Assembly (NCBI GenBank): GCA_033558025.1
Contig: JAUCEF010000014.1
Span: 1,488,001-1,552,000 of the forward strand
Source of the DNA: Phytophthora sp. 'mugwort'
Lineage: Eukaryota > Oomycota > Peronosporomycetes > Peronosporales > Peronosporaceae
Length of the DNA: 64,000 bases
Reading direction: 5' to 3'
The notes under the pieces are model-generated. The model saw nothing but the letters and a program-made list of their open reading frames with translations, was not told the DNA's origin and searched no databases. The position numbers and the translations under genes are program-made. Below are positions 1-10,743 of the stretch, one piece after another (the stretch's first letter is position 1; each line of letters begins with the position of its first letter).

Positions 1-292
1 TCACTTACGAACCACGACAAAAGCGCTTGTCTTTCATCAGAGTCCTTGGAAACGGGTTCGATTCGTGGTGTTCCTCGTAGCTAGCACTGTAAAATACACA
101 GTAATGGCCACATGCGAATGAGTATACAGACAAGCTATTACCACGTACCAGATGTGATCCTTGACCGGCTTTCTCACAGCGACGTTCGTGGGCTGGCAAA
201 TGCCAGTGACAGCCGGCAGCACGAACTCCACTTGTGTACAACTGCGTTCTTATAGTTCGTGGCAAACTGTATTCATCGTATGCACCTTCAAA

Positions 293-1525
293 CTATCGAG
301 AATAAGGAGGCGGCAGGAATTTACACTTGGCTTCCAGATCTAACAATAAATACCAAAAGGTGTAAATATCAACAAAAAATATTTTCGCCATAAAATAACT
401 TACTCTGTCAATCCACTCCAGCATTACGGCTTCATCGCACCATGTTATCTTTTGCACACTGTGCAGGACGTCGTCGGTTCCGAATCTCGGGCTCCATACT
501 TTGTGTGAGACTGGTCCCCCCGGTACACCCGCAAAAACAATAATCGGGGGCAATTTCTCACCTGTCGCAGATGCGGTCAAACATACTGAGGCCCGAAACC
601 ATTGATTTCGCTACCTAAACATTAATAGCAAATAACGACCAATTCTAACCAGATAAATTGAAATACGTTAATATTTTACCTTGAACTACATCAACGGTTC
701 GATTGCCGACGACGTCAATAGTGGTTTACCCACCATATCGATGAACACAACCATTTGATCCACGTTGAAGACGGAAGCAATCTTGTCTGGCCCAATCTCC
801 CCTGATTTTTAGAATGTCATTTTCTTCAATTGTGTGTTGAATAGACTGCGTAAAACATCAGCAACCCGCTAACGAATACACTTATTAGTTTTATAAACAC
901 ATGTACGATATCACCGAGTCTACGTCAATGTACCTTTTTCTGTTTTTGTGCATAATCCGTCTAACCGAGAGACGATTACGTTTCAAAAACGGCCTAAGAA
1001 GAGACACGTTGCCGCCACTCGTTCTTCTCTTTGAGTTATGCGGATATAAACGCGCAAGGATAATTATCAAACAACGCATAGAAACACAAAGAAAACGATT
1101 TTTTCGCATTTCAATGATCCAAATTCGAGCAGTCTAGAAGATGGTTGATAAAACAGAAAGCATCAAGAGATTGATTGCTGTAAACTCACTGCTTTTCGAG
1201 GTCCGGGTAGCGTACATACATCTCAGATCGCTTCGCTGAGGGAGCTTGATACTTATTTGGTTATTTGGTGCCTCCTCGGCAGTAGTTTGGGTCATGTTCA
1301 TTTGTTTTTTCCACCGATAATATGTAGAGCGGTGCACACACGAGCTGCATCTGCGGCAGCTACAACGGTTACGCCCGCCTGTGCCTGTAGGACATTGAAT
1401 CTTGTATTATTCTTATTCTTGGGATGCCGTGGCATTACACCAAAAAGCCCGCCCGAAAAGGCGCGCGAGGGAGGGATATCAAAGCGAAGAGTACTGGCGG
1501 TTGACGAGCTGCACACCAACAATAT
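293..1525 (-). pseudogene. pogo-like DDE transposase relic
   Basis: Read on the minus strand, 1460-1210 gives a helix-turn-helix-like stretch (GVTVVAAADAARV followed in another frame by HRSTYYRWKKQ). Further downstream 860-700 gives NVDQMVVFIDM and, after a frameshift, TTIDVVGNRTVDVV. 600-400 gives LTASATGEKLPPIIVFAG, VPGGPVSHKVWSPRFG and ITWCDEAVMLEWIDRV. The order HTH, first catalytic Asp (NVDQ/IDM), then the GEKLPP and AWCDE-type motifs, is that of pogo/Tigger-like transposases that are abundant in oomycetes. Several frameshifts and stops make it a relic. Splice-like GTAAGT and TTTAG signals near 400 and 600 may be introns or chance. Confidence 0.65.
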
Positions 1526-2211
1526 TATTTACGGCGTAAGTACTCGGTTTGGATTTGCAAATTTAGTAAGAGCAGATGTTTTTGCTACTGTCTCACTCTA
1601 TCCGATACGGTATTCAATCGGGAGAACCGTTTGCTGCGAATTCCTAGATGTATTATATAATTAAATAATAATAATAACATGTAAGACATTAGACACTACT
1701 TCAAACCGGTGTAATTGTGGGTCTTATTTTTTTCCTCCCGCTTATGTTTATGCTAAGAGCTGGTTTGATGGGCACAACTGTATCCAATAGAAAAACTTTG
1801 CTTTACGGTGGCATTAAAAAAATATTTAATTAGGATGAATATCATGAACTGCCGAGAGTACTTAAGCGGAGACTATACACCGGGTAAGTCAAATGGTGCA
1901 AATCGACCAACACTGATCAAACTGATCACGAAACAAGTATAAAACGTATTTAGCCTTCTGATTGGTCGTACGGGAGGAGGGGCCTCATGCCCCCCCCACC
2001 CACCCACCCCCGAATCAAGCGCGACCAGGCTTGCGAGCCGTAGAGAGCTTAGGATTCTGCCCAGCGAGCGGTGCGAGCACTAGGGCGTTGAGATTGCGTG
2101 GAGGGTTTAGGGTTTATGGTTTAGATGAGTGATATATATTCCTAAAGATGACACTCCGTCATTTGGCATGTTTAGTCCGTCGGCAGTGTCGGCCATATCG
2201 GCAATGTTACG
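1526..2211. other. intergenic stretch with telomere-like string
   Basis: I see no credible gene here. A C-rich run lies at about 1989-2010. At 2102-2124 there is a short string with TTTAGGG followed by decayed units (TTTATGG, TTTAG), the plant-type telomere unit that oomycetes also use. It is too short to call a telomere and may be chance. Confidence 0.4.
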
Positions 2212-3241
2212 TTATGAATTGTTTTCTTTGCGCAGATAAAAAAACAAAGTGAAGCGATAAACGAAACGAATTGAGCAGAAGGAAAAACACGTTTCCAGAA
2301 GAAGGAAATTGGGCCGGTACATGTACCATAAACGGGCGCACGCATCCGCCCAACAACCAGTTAGATTCCATGGCTGTGGTTTATTTCGATTTCGGCAAGC
2401 GCGACCAGAGCTGCACCTACACGAAAGAACGGCTCGGCACCACCGGCGTCCGTGCTGGTGGAGCGCCTTAATTATACCCACCCACCATCCCGTCTGGGGA
2501 TGCCGGTCGGCGCCTTGCTTCCTAAGCAAGGGACATGGGTGCCTTTGATTGGCCATAACGTCGTCACAGGCATGCTGTCGTCCAGCCCCTTGAACTTAAC
2601 CACTTTGAGCGGCTTCACTTTCTCACGAGCTACCCACTGATGCGGTGGTGCATCGCGCTGCGTCCTTTATCCGCTGGTCTCCGTTTCCAAGATCGTACGT
2701 TGCTGTGGTGGTGGTAATGTGTAACTTTGTCCCGCCGCGTCCACGTACATTTCTGGGACTTGTAAGATCGAACAGTCCACTGCCTTCTCTCGCGATGCTC
2801 ACTTGAGGTCCATCGTGCCTGCTGCTGTCCCCGCCGTTGCCATCACCGCTACTGCTCGTATTCCCGCCTTGGCTGTCCGACTCGGTCCTTCCAGCCGCGG
2901 CGTGCTGTCCGCACCTGTCGCGCCGTCCTCATGGTTGCCACTTCTGCGTCCAGCTTGTCCTTCGTGACCGCCACCATCACCGCTAGGACCTCCCAGACTC
3001 GCGAGCGCCGCTCGATCCCAGCGGGGGGTCACCGCGATGCGGATTTCGCCGTGTCCAGCATCGCTTCTCGGCCTGTATCCATTTCCGAAGTCACTGTTGC
3101 GCTTGTCTTATTTGGCTTCGTGGTGGTTTCTGGATCTCGGACACCGATCAGTAGCCGCTGCGAGCATTCCTCATGAGCCAAAGCTCCTGTCGTCGTCATT
3201 TCAACCTTAATTACATAACATAACCAACCCTCATTAATCAT
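2212..3241 (-). pseudogene. decayed ORF, possibly retroelement gag-like
   Basis: The minus strand has a broken reading frame that runs through 3241-3029 (EECSQRLLIGVRDPETTTKP), then RVWEVLAVMVAVTKDKLDAE, AVDCSILQVPEMYVDAAGQS, and finally WVAREKVKPLKVVKFKG, LDDSMPVTTLWPIKGTHVP and GSKAPTGIPRRDGGWV near 2640-2480. At least three stops or frameshifts interrupt it. I do not recognise a domain. The hydrophilic, Gly/Thr-rich character and the setting among transposons make a gag-like retroelement ORF plausible, but that is inference. Confidence 0.3.
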
Positions 3242-3913
3242 CCGTTTCCTTATCGTAACATCTTAATGCTACCCCGCTAAGTACGGTAATTGTCCATTCC
3301 CATAGCTGATGACACAGCGCACTGAAGCTGATTCGGTCCCTTCGACGCCGGTAGAGCATCAATAGCTCTCTTTCCCTTTTTAGAGCGCCCTCGACCGCGC
3401 TTGGTGTACAGATTGTAGTTTGTCTCGTCAACGATGACGACAAGATTGCCCGCGCTGTGGTTTGCCTTCAACTTGTCGGCAAACGACTTCCGCTTCGGAT
3501 TTTTCACCTCGTTGTTGCAGGTGAGGGTTCGATACGGGTCTGTGTGCATTTTCAGGTTCATATGACATCTAAATGTAGGTTAATCCACAATACGCCTACG
3601 TAACACAAACATATATTATTTGCTTTACCGTGTAAAGCATACCCAGGATGTGGCGCGATATCGTTGAAGCGATATTTCAACATTGTGGTCCCAAATTAAC
3701 ATAATGTCCGTTGTCTTTATCGTATATGTACAGCATTCGTTTAGGTATGACTCCAGAGACGCCTTGATCTCCGGAGTCACCTTCGTGGTATGCCCTCCAC
3801 CTCCGCACGGCCCGAGTTGACGATGCAGTATGCGGTCGTTGGAGGGATTCCGTTGTGTGCCGCCACACTACGCTAGTTGCCCCCAATGCGATATGCATCG
3901 AGCACGCTGGCAC
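3234..3913 (-). pseudogene. IS630/Tc1-mariner-type transposase relic
   Basis: Minus-strand fragments, in order, are a basic N-terminal part (3913-3680), then a bridge in another frame matching HILGMLYTVKQ, then 3561-3234 with KSFADKLKANHSAGNLVVIVD, DETNYNLYTKRGRG and PASKGPNQLQCAVSSAMG. The VDETNYNLY segment carries the first catalytic Asp/Glu pair of the DDE_3 (IS630-like) fold, and the following GRGRSKKGKRA and LPASKGPN segments match this family's usual order. The second and third catalytic parts are missing, so the copy is truncated and frameshifted. Confidence 0.65.
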
Positions 3914-4156
3914 TCTTCATGAGCGTGCGGTTTGATGAAAGCTTGGGAGGGCATCAGCCGGGGACACACATTGGCCAAAGCTCGGAGGCGTTGGCATCAC
4001 TCCGTATGGCCCGCGTGACAAAGATGGTAGGTTTCGAGTTCAAGACGTCTTTGTTGTAGATGCTCCTGTCGTGCATGCTACGGATAAAATCACTTAATGC
4101 ATGGTTGATCCGGAAGGAGGATCATCTCTATGATTGTGTGTACTTTGTCTTTTTTG

Positions 4157-4198
4157 TTACTAGGCATCTGTGTTTTTTACTAAGCATCTGTGTTTTTT
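4157..4198 (+). repeat. short imperfect tandem duplication
   Basis: A unit of about 20 bp (TTACTAGGCATCTGTGTTTT) is followed at once by a near-identical unit with A for G at position 7. It lies in a gene-free stretch (about 4060-4440), 250 bp upstream of the GH5 relic. No function is suggested. Confidence 0.7.
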
Positions 4199-4445
4199 TA
4201 GGAGCGTCGACTTGATCGGTCTGTCTCAACTCAATGCGATTTTACGGTATAGCGTCATCCTACCTTTTAAATGCTAATTCAGTATTTACCTAACGTTTTT
4301 GGCCGTTACTGTACCATGTAAATCGGTACCGGTATGTACAGTATAAGCTTTACTTCACAATCAAGACGATGAGGGATGGTGACGTCCGTAAACTGGGCCT
4401 CGCCCCTGGCTTGCTAACTTGCCACGATAACTCAAAGAAGCGAGG

Positions 4446-5879
4446 ATGAAAGTTTCGCTCGTGTTCTGGGTTTAGTCTCGCTCGCCAACGAGGCCGTGAC
4501 TGCTGGTTTTGTGACAACGTCTGGAACAGCGTTTGAAGTGGACGGCGAGCCGTTCTACGTCTTCGGCACGAATGCATACTGGGCCTCCGAGATCAACTAG
4601 GTAGGCAAACATTTTATCCTAAATTCTCTCCTAAACATGATCGTTCCGGTTTTACTGACAGCAAGGTTGCTTGTGAAGAGCGAGATGGACCTGACCGCCA
4701 TTTTCCAGACGATGGCCACCAGCGACATCTCTGTCTGCCGCACTATGGGCTTCGCTGACCTGGCCACCGTCGGGACGGCACCGTACAACATCGTGTACCA
4801 GTTGTGGGACAATGGCACGGCTAATATTAATACCGAGGACAACAGTCCCGGTTACTTTGACAAAGTTGTCGCCGTAGCCAAGGCAGCAGATGTCAAACTT
4901 GTCGTTCTGCTGGTGAACAACTGGTCAGACTATGGTGGCATGGGTAGGCATCGCTCTGCTTAGTGCCAGGAGAATGTTGATGTATACACGCTCATATCTT
5001 GCTGTCCATCCAGATGTATATGTGAAGCAGCTTGGAGGCAAGTACCACGACGACTTCTATACGGATGAGAAAATTAAGGCCGCGTATAAGAAATATGTCG
5101 CCGCCATCGTTAATCGCTACAAGGTGCGGCTTCCTTGTTTTCGCTTGACAAGAACTCTGCATTCTCACTTTTTCTTTGTAAAAACGAGCAGAAGATGACA
5201 TGATCATGAGTTGGGAGATTTGCAACGAATGCCGTTGTGCCGGCTCCGGAGGCGGCTTAGCTGAATCGGGAACTTGCATAACGGAAACCATCAATACTTG
5301 GATTACTGAAATTTCAGCGGTGAGTTAAGCGCATGACATAATGATTATTGTTAGTTGCTCTGGTGGCTAATCCAAGCTTTTCCTTTAGCGGGGTGTGCAG
5401 TACATTAAGAGCTTGGACTCGAACCACCACGTGGCCACAGGAAGTGAGGGATTTATGAACACGGACAGCAGTGTTTACCTATACTCTGGCTTCTAAGGTG
5501 TCGACTTCGACGCCAATCTCGCCATTAAAACATCGACTACGGTGCTTATCACACTTACCCGGACGGCTGGAGCGTGGACAGCAGCCAGTTTGCGTCGTGG
5601 GGCGAGAAGTGGATCAACGACCATGTTGCCTCAGGCAAGAAGGCCGGCAAGCCCGTCGTCATGGAAGAGTATGGCATGAAATCCCACAACGCCAGCGTGT
5701 ACGAGGCCTGGAGCGACGCAGTGTTCGCTGCAGGCTCGAGCATGCAGTATTGGGAGTTTGGACTTGAGTCGCTGAAGACTTACCATGGCGACTATACCAT
5801 CTACGACGCGGACGAGATCTTCGAAGGCACCATTGTGCCTGCCGCAAAGAAATTCAAGACATACCGCAGCACCAACTAG
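4446..5879 (+). pseudogene. GH5 (mannanase-type) glycoside hydrolase, broken
   Basis: The start at 4446 opens a signal-peptide-like MKVSLVFWV that hits TAG at 4473. A one-base shift restores VSLANEAVTAG and FEVDGEPFYVFGTNAYW. Later exons give LTAIFQTMATSDISVCRTMGF, LVVLLVNNWSDYGGM, YVAAIVNRYK, DDMIMSWEICNECRC, GVQYIKSLDSNHHVATGSEGF, IDYGAYHTYPDGW and KPVVMEEYGMKS. The WEICNE glutamate is the expected acid/base and the first or second Glu of MEEYG the nucleophile. FYVFGTNAYW and the spacing suit fungal-type beta-mannanases (GH5_7), which cut plant mannans outside the cell. Splice-like introns lie near 4601-4661, 4943-5014, 5123-5190 and 5322-5390. A second stop (about 5494) and a further frameshift (about 5530) follow, so it is most likely a pseudogene. 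The C-terminal 101 codons to the stop at 5877 are intact. Confidence 0.85.
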
Positions 5880-6111
5880 CTGGTCATTTGCGTCTGCATC
5901 TAAAGAAATGCATCACCGCTGAGAACATTCCAACTGAACAGAGAAACCGTGAGCCCGCAGTACTTCGTAGCAAATGCCGCGCGTATGTACTTCACTAAAC
6001 TAAAGATGCGTCCACCTCCAGCCAAACTCCCTGGCTTCATCTGCTACAATTTTTTTGTTTTTTTTTCTTCACCAACGTAAATCTCTCAGCCGTCACTTAA
6101 GGCCGACCAAA

Positions 6112-6873
6112 TCAGTGCACGGCCATGTTGTCCAGCAGCGGGATGTCGGCTTTCTCGGCCATGAAGTCGATGTACTCACGGAGCTTGGGAGGCCATTCCA
6201 GGTCCCGCACGAGGGTCAGGCCACGCAGCCGGCCAAACAGGTCGATGTCATCGTAGCTGAGGGTCTCGTTCACCGAGTGGCTCGAGTTCAACATGGGAGA
6301 CAACTGCTCCAAGAACGAGTTGGCCTGCCGCACAAGCTCGGGCGTCTTGTCCAGCGCGGCCAGGAACGGACCGATACTCTTTTCCTTCTTCACCCGGTAG
6401 TACTCGCGGCTCTCGCGCATTGCAAACTCGGCAAACGGGGCCGCGTGGAACCGCGGGTGGTAGAGCAGGCGAAACACGTCGGCCGTGTCCTTAATCCATT
6501 GCTTAAGCTCCGGCCGGTTGGCGGACGGGGCCAGCACGGCCGGGCCACCGTAGTGCTCGTCTACGTACTTGACGATGTCCATACTCTCCGGGAAGGCGCG
6601 GTCGTCGGCCAGCTGCAAGATGGGAGCCTGTTTGGAGCCCACGAGGCCGATCGGCGTGGCCTCGTCGTGATTGGCAAGGAACACCAGCTCGTGCGGCACC
6701 TTTTTTAGGCCGAAGATCATGCGCGCGCGCACGCAGTATGGACAGTGGTCGTACACGTACAGCTTGGGCAAGGCTTTGAGGTTCTTGGGCTGGCGCAGGA
6801 CGAGTGCGGCGGCAGCGACGCCCACGGCCGAACCGACGGCAAAGGTGGCGACGAGCTTGGACAGGTCCGACAT
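6112..6873 (-). CDS. glutaredoxin 2-type (GrxB-like) protein, copy A
   Basis: This 253-residue protein starts at MSDLSKLVATF, chosen over the upstream in-frame extension because the tandem paralogue starts the same way (MSDMAK). Residues 6-27 are a hydrophobic segment that could be a membrane anchor. A thioredoxin-fold domain follows with the dithiol motif C44-P-Y-C47 (YDHCPYCVRAR) and the cis-Pro loop (KQAPIL). PESMDIVKYVDEHYGG leads into an all-helical C-terminal half ending in DIDLFGRLRGLTLV and PLLDNMAVH. This layout, a glutaredoxin fused to a GST-like helical domain, is that of bacterial glutaredoxin 2 (about 215 residues). Expected role: glutathione-dependent thiol/disulphide exchange. 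Its paralogue lies 850 bp upstream on the same strand. No initiator motif was recognised. Confidence 0.88.
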   Translation of the reverse strand: MSDLSKLVATFAVGSAVGVAAAALVLRQPKNLKALPKLYVYDHCPYCVRARMIFGLKKVPHELVFLANHDEATPIGLVGSKQAPILQLADDRAFPESMDIVKYVDEHYGGPAVLAPSANRPELKQWIKDTADVFRLLYHPRFHAAPFAEFAMRESREYYRVKKEKSIGPFLAALDKTPELVRQANSFLEQLSPMLNSSHSVNETLSYDDIDLFGRLRGLTLVRDLEWPPKLREYIDFMAEKADIPLLDNMAVH

Positions 6874-7724
6874 GGCACGGCGAAGGGCTTGATTACCGGA
6901 CGAGGGGCTACAACGAGAGCGATATTGGGTAAATTTGTCACTTGCAATACCCAACGAGCTTATACGTAGTCCCGGTTTTGGAAATGCAAGCAATACGGCC
7001 CATTTTCCTAAAAGGGCTAGCGTTACTGTTTACTAGAAGTAAAGTATGGTTTTAGCAAAAGCGTATTTTAAACAATATGCAAGAAAAAGAAGAAAAAAAA
7101 AGGAAACAGGAGGGCGGATGGCACGGCTTCAAAATACACTGCGGAGCGTAGTCCATAGAGGCTCGCTACGTTCGCTGGTGACAGAACTTTAACCCCACTG
7201 CGCTAGCAGGCTTCATCTCTGCTTGGAGAACATCACTATTAGGTCGGGTTTAGAACCTTTTACTCGGCACACGGATGGTAAACCGTAGGCAATCGGCAGC
7301 CAGAGACCCGACAATGTTTTCGCCCCTTCCATCAAAATCATGGAGTGTAGATTTCCGTTTATGAAATAATGGGTAAACAGTAACATTACCGTTTGATCAG
7401 TTTAATCATTATAATTATTTTAATCGTTCCGTTTAAAATTAAAATGACCCAAAAACAGAATTGCAATTTCTTGTTTTATTTTAATTATGCTGTTAGTTAC
7501 AGGATCGTGATTATAATTAAATTCGCGATCGTATTCGGAAAATTGGTGGAACAACTGGAGCCATCAGCTAGTGTCACAACGCCAGCGTTTGCAGGCCATG
7601 AACAACCTCATTTAAGTGTTTGGATTGGTTGTTCTCCGAAGCAACGCCGACATTAAAGCGATGTCAATGGTACTGCAATCAGAACAATGGGCGGCGCGAA
7701 AGTCATTGAGATCGAGATCACGCC
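6874..7724. other. spacer between the two glutaredoxin genes
   Basis: About 850 bp without a supported gene. It holds the upstream region of copy A, a purine-rich run near 7080-7112 and an AT-rich stretch at 7370-7520. The next gene's stop codon lies at 7725. No clear promoter or terminator motif was recognised. Confidence 0.5.
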
Positions 7725-8519
7725 CTAGTACATTGCCATGTTGTCGAGCAGCGCGATGTCTCCAGCCTCTGCCATGTATTCCACGAACGCGCGCACATTC
7801 GACGGCCACTTGATGCCGCGCACGAGAGTGAGGCAGCGCAGTCGGCCGAACAGGTCGATGTCGTCGTAGCCCAGCGCCTTGTTCACCGAGTGGTCCGAGT
7901 AGAACATAGTAGCTAGCCGTTCCAGGAACTGATTGGCCTCCTTCACCAGTTGTGGCGAGCGTTTAAGCGTCTCCTCGAACGAGCCCATGCTCTTTTCCTT
8001 CTTGATGCGGTAGTAGTCTCTGCTTTCCTGCTGCGCGAACTCCGCGAACGGAGCCTTGTGGACCCGTGGGTGGTACAACACGTGGAAGACGTGCGCGGAC
8101 TCCTCGATCCACTTCTTGATGTCCTCCCGTCCAGAGGGTGGGGTCAAGATGGACGGACCGCCGTAGTTCTCGTCCACATACTTGACGATGTCCATGCTTT
8201 CGGCGAACGCCCGTCCGCTGGGCAGCAGGAGGATAGGGACCTGTTTAGCACCAACCAGTTCTATAGGGGTGATCTCATCGTGGTTAGCCATGAAGGCTAA
8301 CTCGTGCGGGACCTTCTTGAGCCCCAAGATGGCGCGAGCTCGGGCGCAGAATGGGCAGTGGTCGTACACGAACAAGGTGATGGCGGGCTTCTCCTTCTTG
8401 TCGTCCTTGCTCGTGGCTGAGATGGTCTCCACGCGCGCCAAGCCCCACATCGACTTCACGGCGGCTCCTAACGCGGCCCCCACAGTCACAGCTGCCCCAA
8501 TCTTCGCCATGTCCGACAT
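7725..8519 (-). CDS. glutaredoxin 2-type (GrxB-like) protein, copy B
   Basis: This 264-residue paralogue of copy A starts at MSDMAKIGAAVTVG. The in-frame upstream extension to 8702 has no counterpart in copy A. Residues 7-26 are hydrophobic, then a longer charged linker (ATSKDDKKEKP) precedes the dithiol motif C55-P-F-C58. It shares KQVPIL, ESMDIVKYVDENYGG, GYDDIDLFGRLRCLTLV and LLDNMAMY with copy A, but is clearly diverged, so the duplication is not recent. Phe in place of Tyr in the active-site motif may tune redox potential (inference). Head-to-tail with copy A, the pair is probably two separately transcribed genes, given the long spacer. Confidence 0.88.
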   Translation of the reverse strand: MSDMAKIGAAVTVGAALGAAVKSMWGLARVETISATSKDDKKEKPAITLFVYDHCPFCARARAILGLKKVPHELAFMANHDEITPIELVGAKQVPILLLPSGRAFAESMDIVKYVDENYGGPSILTPPSGREDIKKWIEESAHVFHVLYHPRVHKAPFAEFAQQESRDYYRIKKEKSMGSFEETLKRSPQLVKEANQFLERLATMFYSDHSVNKALGYDDIDLFGRLRCLTLVRGIKWPSNVRAFVEYMAEAGDIALLDNMAMY

Positions 8520-9759
8520 GACCCTTATTGCTGTCTGGGTGGGTGTATGTAAGGACCGCAAATGATGAAACGTGGAAACGCACGATGTGGTGGACACCAA
8601 TAGGTGTTCACCACAAAAAGGCAACTTGAAATTACGCTGATAACTCACAAAAAAGGGTCGCGCACGACTGCCGCAACCGTGATCGTGTATGTAGGACAAC
8701 AAATTACCAATATGTAAGAATCTGTGAGAGGATCACAGCACTTGCACCGAGGAAGTGAGCTCGAGAGTATAAATTACTATCTTTATCCTGTAAAATACAT
8801 GTACCATCTCAATGAAGGGGAGCACATATTCGCAGCAACCTCAATTCGTTCTCTCTGCGCGACCGTTCGAATGACAAGCCTGATCCACTAGCAGCGTCGA
8901 TCTATCTTCATTTCGTGCCCCACGCCATCCCGCTTGAGCAGCTTTTATATATTGTCATGACCCGCTGCGCTTTGCTGGGCAGTTTTTTTACGCAGCAACA
9001 GCACTAGTGTAGGTCGGTGAACAAGGATTTGTGCCACTCCTCCTTGAGCAGGAGGTCGACGACCAAGTACCGCTGAGCAGGTCGGCGGGCATGTGCTGCA
9101 TAGGAGATAGGGTCACGCTGACTGCATCGCTGCCCAACCCCGAGCTCTTCTCTGTCGGAAGAAAGCGCCTAAAGAACGTCACGCCACCACTGTCGGATCC
9201 GATTGTTTTCCTGTGCACCCCACAGAAACAATAAAATATAAACGAACGGTCTAAGTGTGGCAGATTGCCCTCCCAGCGTGCATATGAAAATTGCAACCTG
9301 TCTAATGTTATCGAGTATGCTCATAATTCTCCGGCTAAGTTGAAGGCGGCGGTACCTTGGGTACGCGGGTCTCCACGAATAATATCTTCGAAGAGATTCG
9401 ATGGCACGGATCCATCCGTTTAGTGGCGAAAATGCCGACGCTGGGTAACAGCATAGCTGTGAAGCTTGGACACTACGCGCTTGAGACAAAAGTTATTATT
9501 GATTCGTTTAGAGGCACATGATGACATAGTGCTGGTACGATCTGTCCTACGGTACAGCTTATTATTCAGTTGTGTAAAGTAATGAAATGTAAACGTAGCA
9601 CTTCATTTTTCTCTAGCTTATCACTTCTACACAAAGCCTACAAAAGCGCGGAACGCTTTCAATCATCCGACGTACATCGGTGCTACGCGGTACGCTAAGC
9701 GACTACATCGCTGTCAGCGTGTCCTGTCCCTCTATGTAGTGTACGCGCTCCATATTTCC
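8520..9759. other. no assigned gene
   Basis: It contains short uncertain ORFs only. Minus-strand 9296-8988 reads 102 codons (ending SCSRRSGTNPCSPTYTSAVAA) and overlaps another frame reading YLVVDLLLKEEWHKSLFTDLH near 9080-9010. I recognise neither. The left-hand 230 bp is the upstream region of glutaredoxin copy B, and the right-hand 250 bp is the 3' flank of the first aquaporin. Confidence 0.35.
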
Positions 9760-10689
9760 TTAGTTCTGGTGCGGGAGAGGAGGGTGGTGGATCTCCACGA
9801 GCAAGCGGTACAGACCAGCGCCAGCAACACCGCCCATCAGGTCCGCAACAATAGGAATCCAGAAGTAGTAGTTGCGCGTCGTGAACACCTTCGAGCCCCA
9901 GCCAGCGCAGAACGTGAACAGACGAGGACCGAAGTCACGAGCGGGGTTCACAGCGTAACCCGTGTTCATGCCGAACGCCATACCCAGAGCCATAATCATG
10001 AGACAGAACGCGAACGCGGCGCCCACAGGTCCGGCCGGACGGTTGCGCTGGTCCGTGATGGCGTAGATGCTCAGCACCAGCATGGCCGTGCCGATGAACT
10101 CCGTGTAGAAAGCCGTGTAGTTAGAGATGTTGTCGCTAGGGTACGTGGACCAACTGCCCTGTGTTAACTCGCGGTTCGGGTCGACCACGTTCAGGTTCTG
10201 GTACTGCATTACGTAGATTACAAACGCACCGATGAAGGCGCCCAGAAGCTGCGAGATCATGTAGCCAGGGGCCTTCCACCACGGCAGGCGGCCGTACACG
10301 CAGTGGGCCAGTGTCACGGCCGTGTTCAGGTTGGCACCGCTGATACCCTCCGAGCAGTACACACCGATAAGCACACCGATTCCCCAGCACATGTTGATGC
10401 TGAGCCACGTGCCATTCTTGTCTTCAGAGTTCACGACCTGGTTGTTCACGCCCATGCCGAACACGATCATGACAAAGGTACCGAGGAACTCAGCGAAGCA
10501 CTCGCGCATGTGAACACTGTTAACAGCGAAGCGAGCCAGACCCGTACGCTCGGGGTACGCGGCGGCGCCCTTGGGGGTGGCGGACATGCCGGCGTAACCA
10601 TTCTCCGTCTTGTCGAAGTCGTCATTCATGGCAGCCAGGACGGGGGCAACGTCAACGTCGGGGTTCTGGGTAGACGGGAGCGGGGCCAT
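9760..10689 (-). CDS. aquaglyceroporin (MIP family), copy 1
   Basis: This 309-residue, intronless channel protein starts at MAPLPSTQ, chosen because an initiator motif lies only 38-54 bp upstream. Six membrane segments are visible after a polar N-terminus of about 62 residues. The first half-helix box is N122-T-A instead of NPA (GANLNTAVT). The second is the intact N248-P-A-R-D (YAVNPARDFGPR), with the Asp typical of aquaglyceroporins. By alignment with GlpF the selectivity filter is predicted as W102 (INMCWGIGV), G235, Y245 and R251, close to GlpF's W-G-F-R. Glycerol or small-solute transport with some water is therefore likely. Residues 62-309 are identical to copy 2 while the N-terminus differs, which suggests gene conversion. 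Confidence 0.95.
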   Translation of the reverse strand: MAPLPSTQNPDVDVAPVLAAMNDDFDKTENGYAGMSATPKGAAAYPERTGLARFAVNSVHMRECFAEFLGTFVMIVFGMGVNNQVVNSEDKNGTWLSINMCWGIGVLIGVYCSEGISGANLNTAVTLAHCVYGRLPWWKAPGYMISQLLGAFIGAFVIYVMQYQNLNVVDPNRELTQGSWSTYPSDNISNYTAFYTEFIGTAMLVLSIYAITDQRNRPAGPVGAAFAFCLMIMALGMAFGMNTGYAVNPARDFGPRLFTFCAGWGSKVFTTRNYYFWIPIVADLMGGVAGAGLYRLLVEIHHPPLPHQN

Positions 10690-10726
10690 GGTTACTGGAA
10701 TCAGGAGATCCGATCGACCGGAAGAT

Positions 10727-10743
10727 GGTGAAATGCAGAATGA
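10727..10743 (-). promoter_or_regulatory. oomycete initiator-like core promoter (copy 1)
   Basis: On the minus strand it reads TCATTCTGCATTTCACC, 38-54 bp before the ATG. The same motif recurs upstream of the other four complete aquaporin genes and fits the known oomycete Inr (TCATTYYNCAWTTT type). Confidence 0.7.

Noticed and set aside
2102..2124. Interstitial telomere
   Set aside because: Only about one full TTTAGGG unit with decayed neighbours; chance is likely.
6055..6708. 217-codon plus-strand frame opposite glutaredoxin copy A
   Set aside because: Mirror frame of a GC-rich gene; no domain and opens at a non-ATG-like context.
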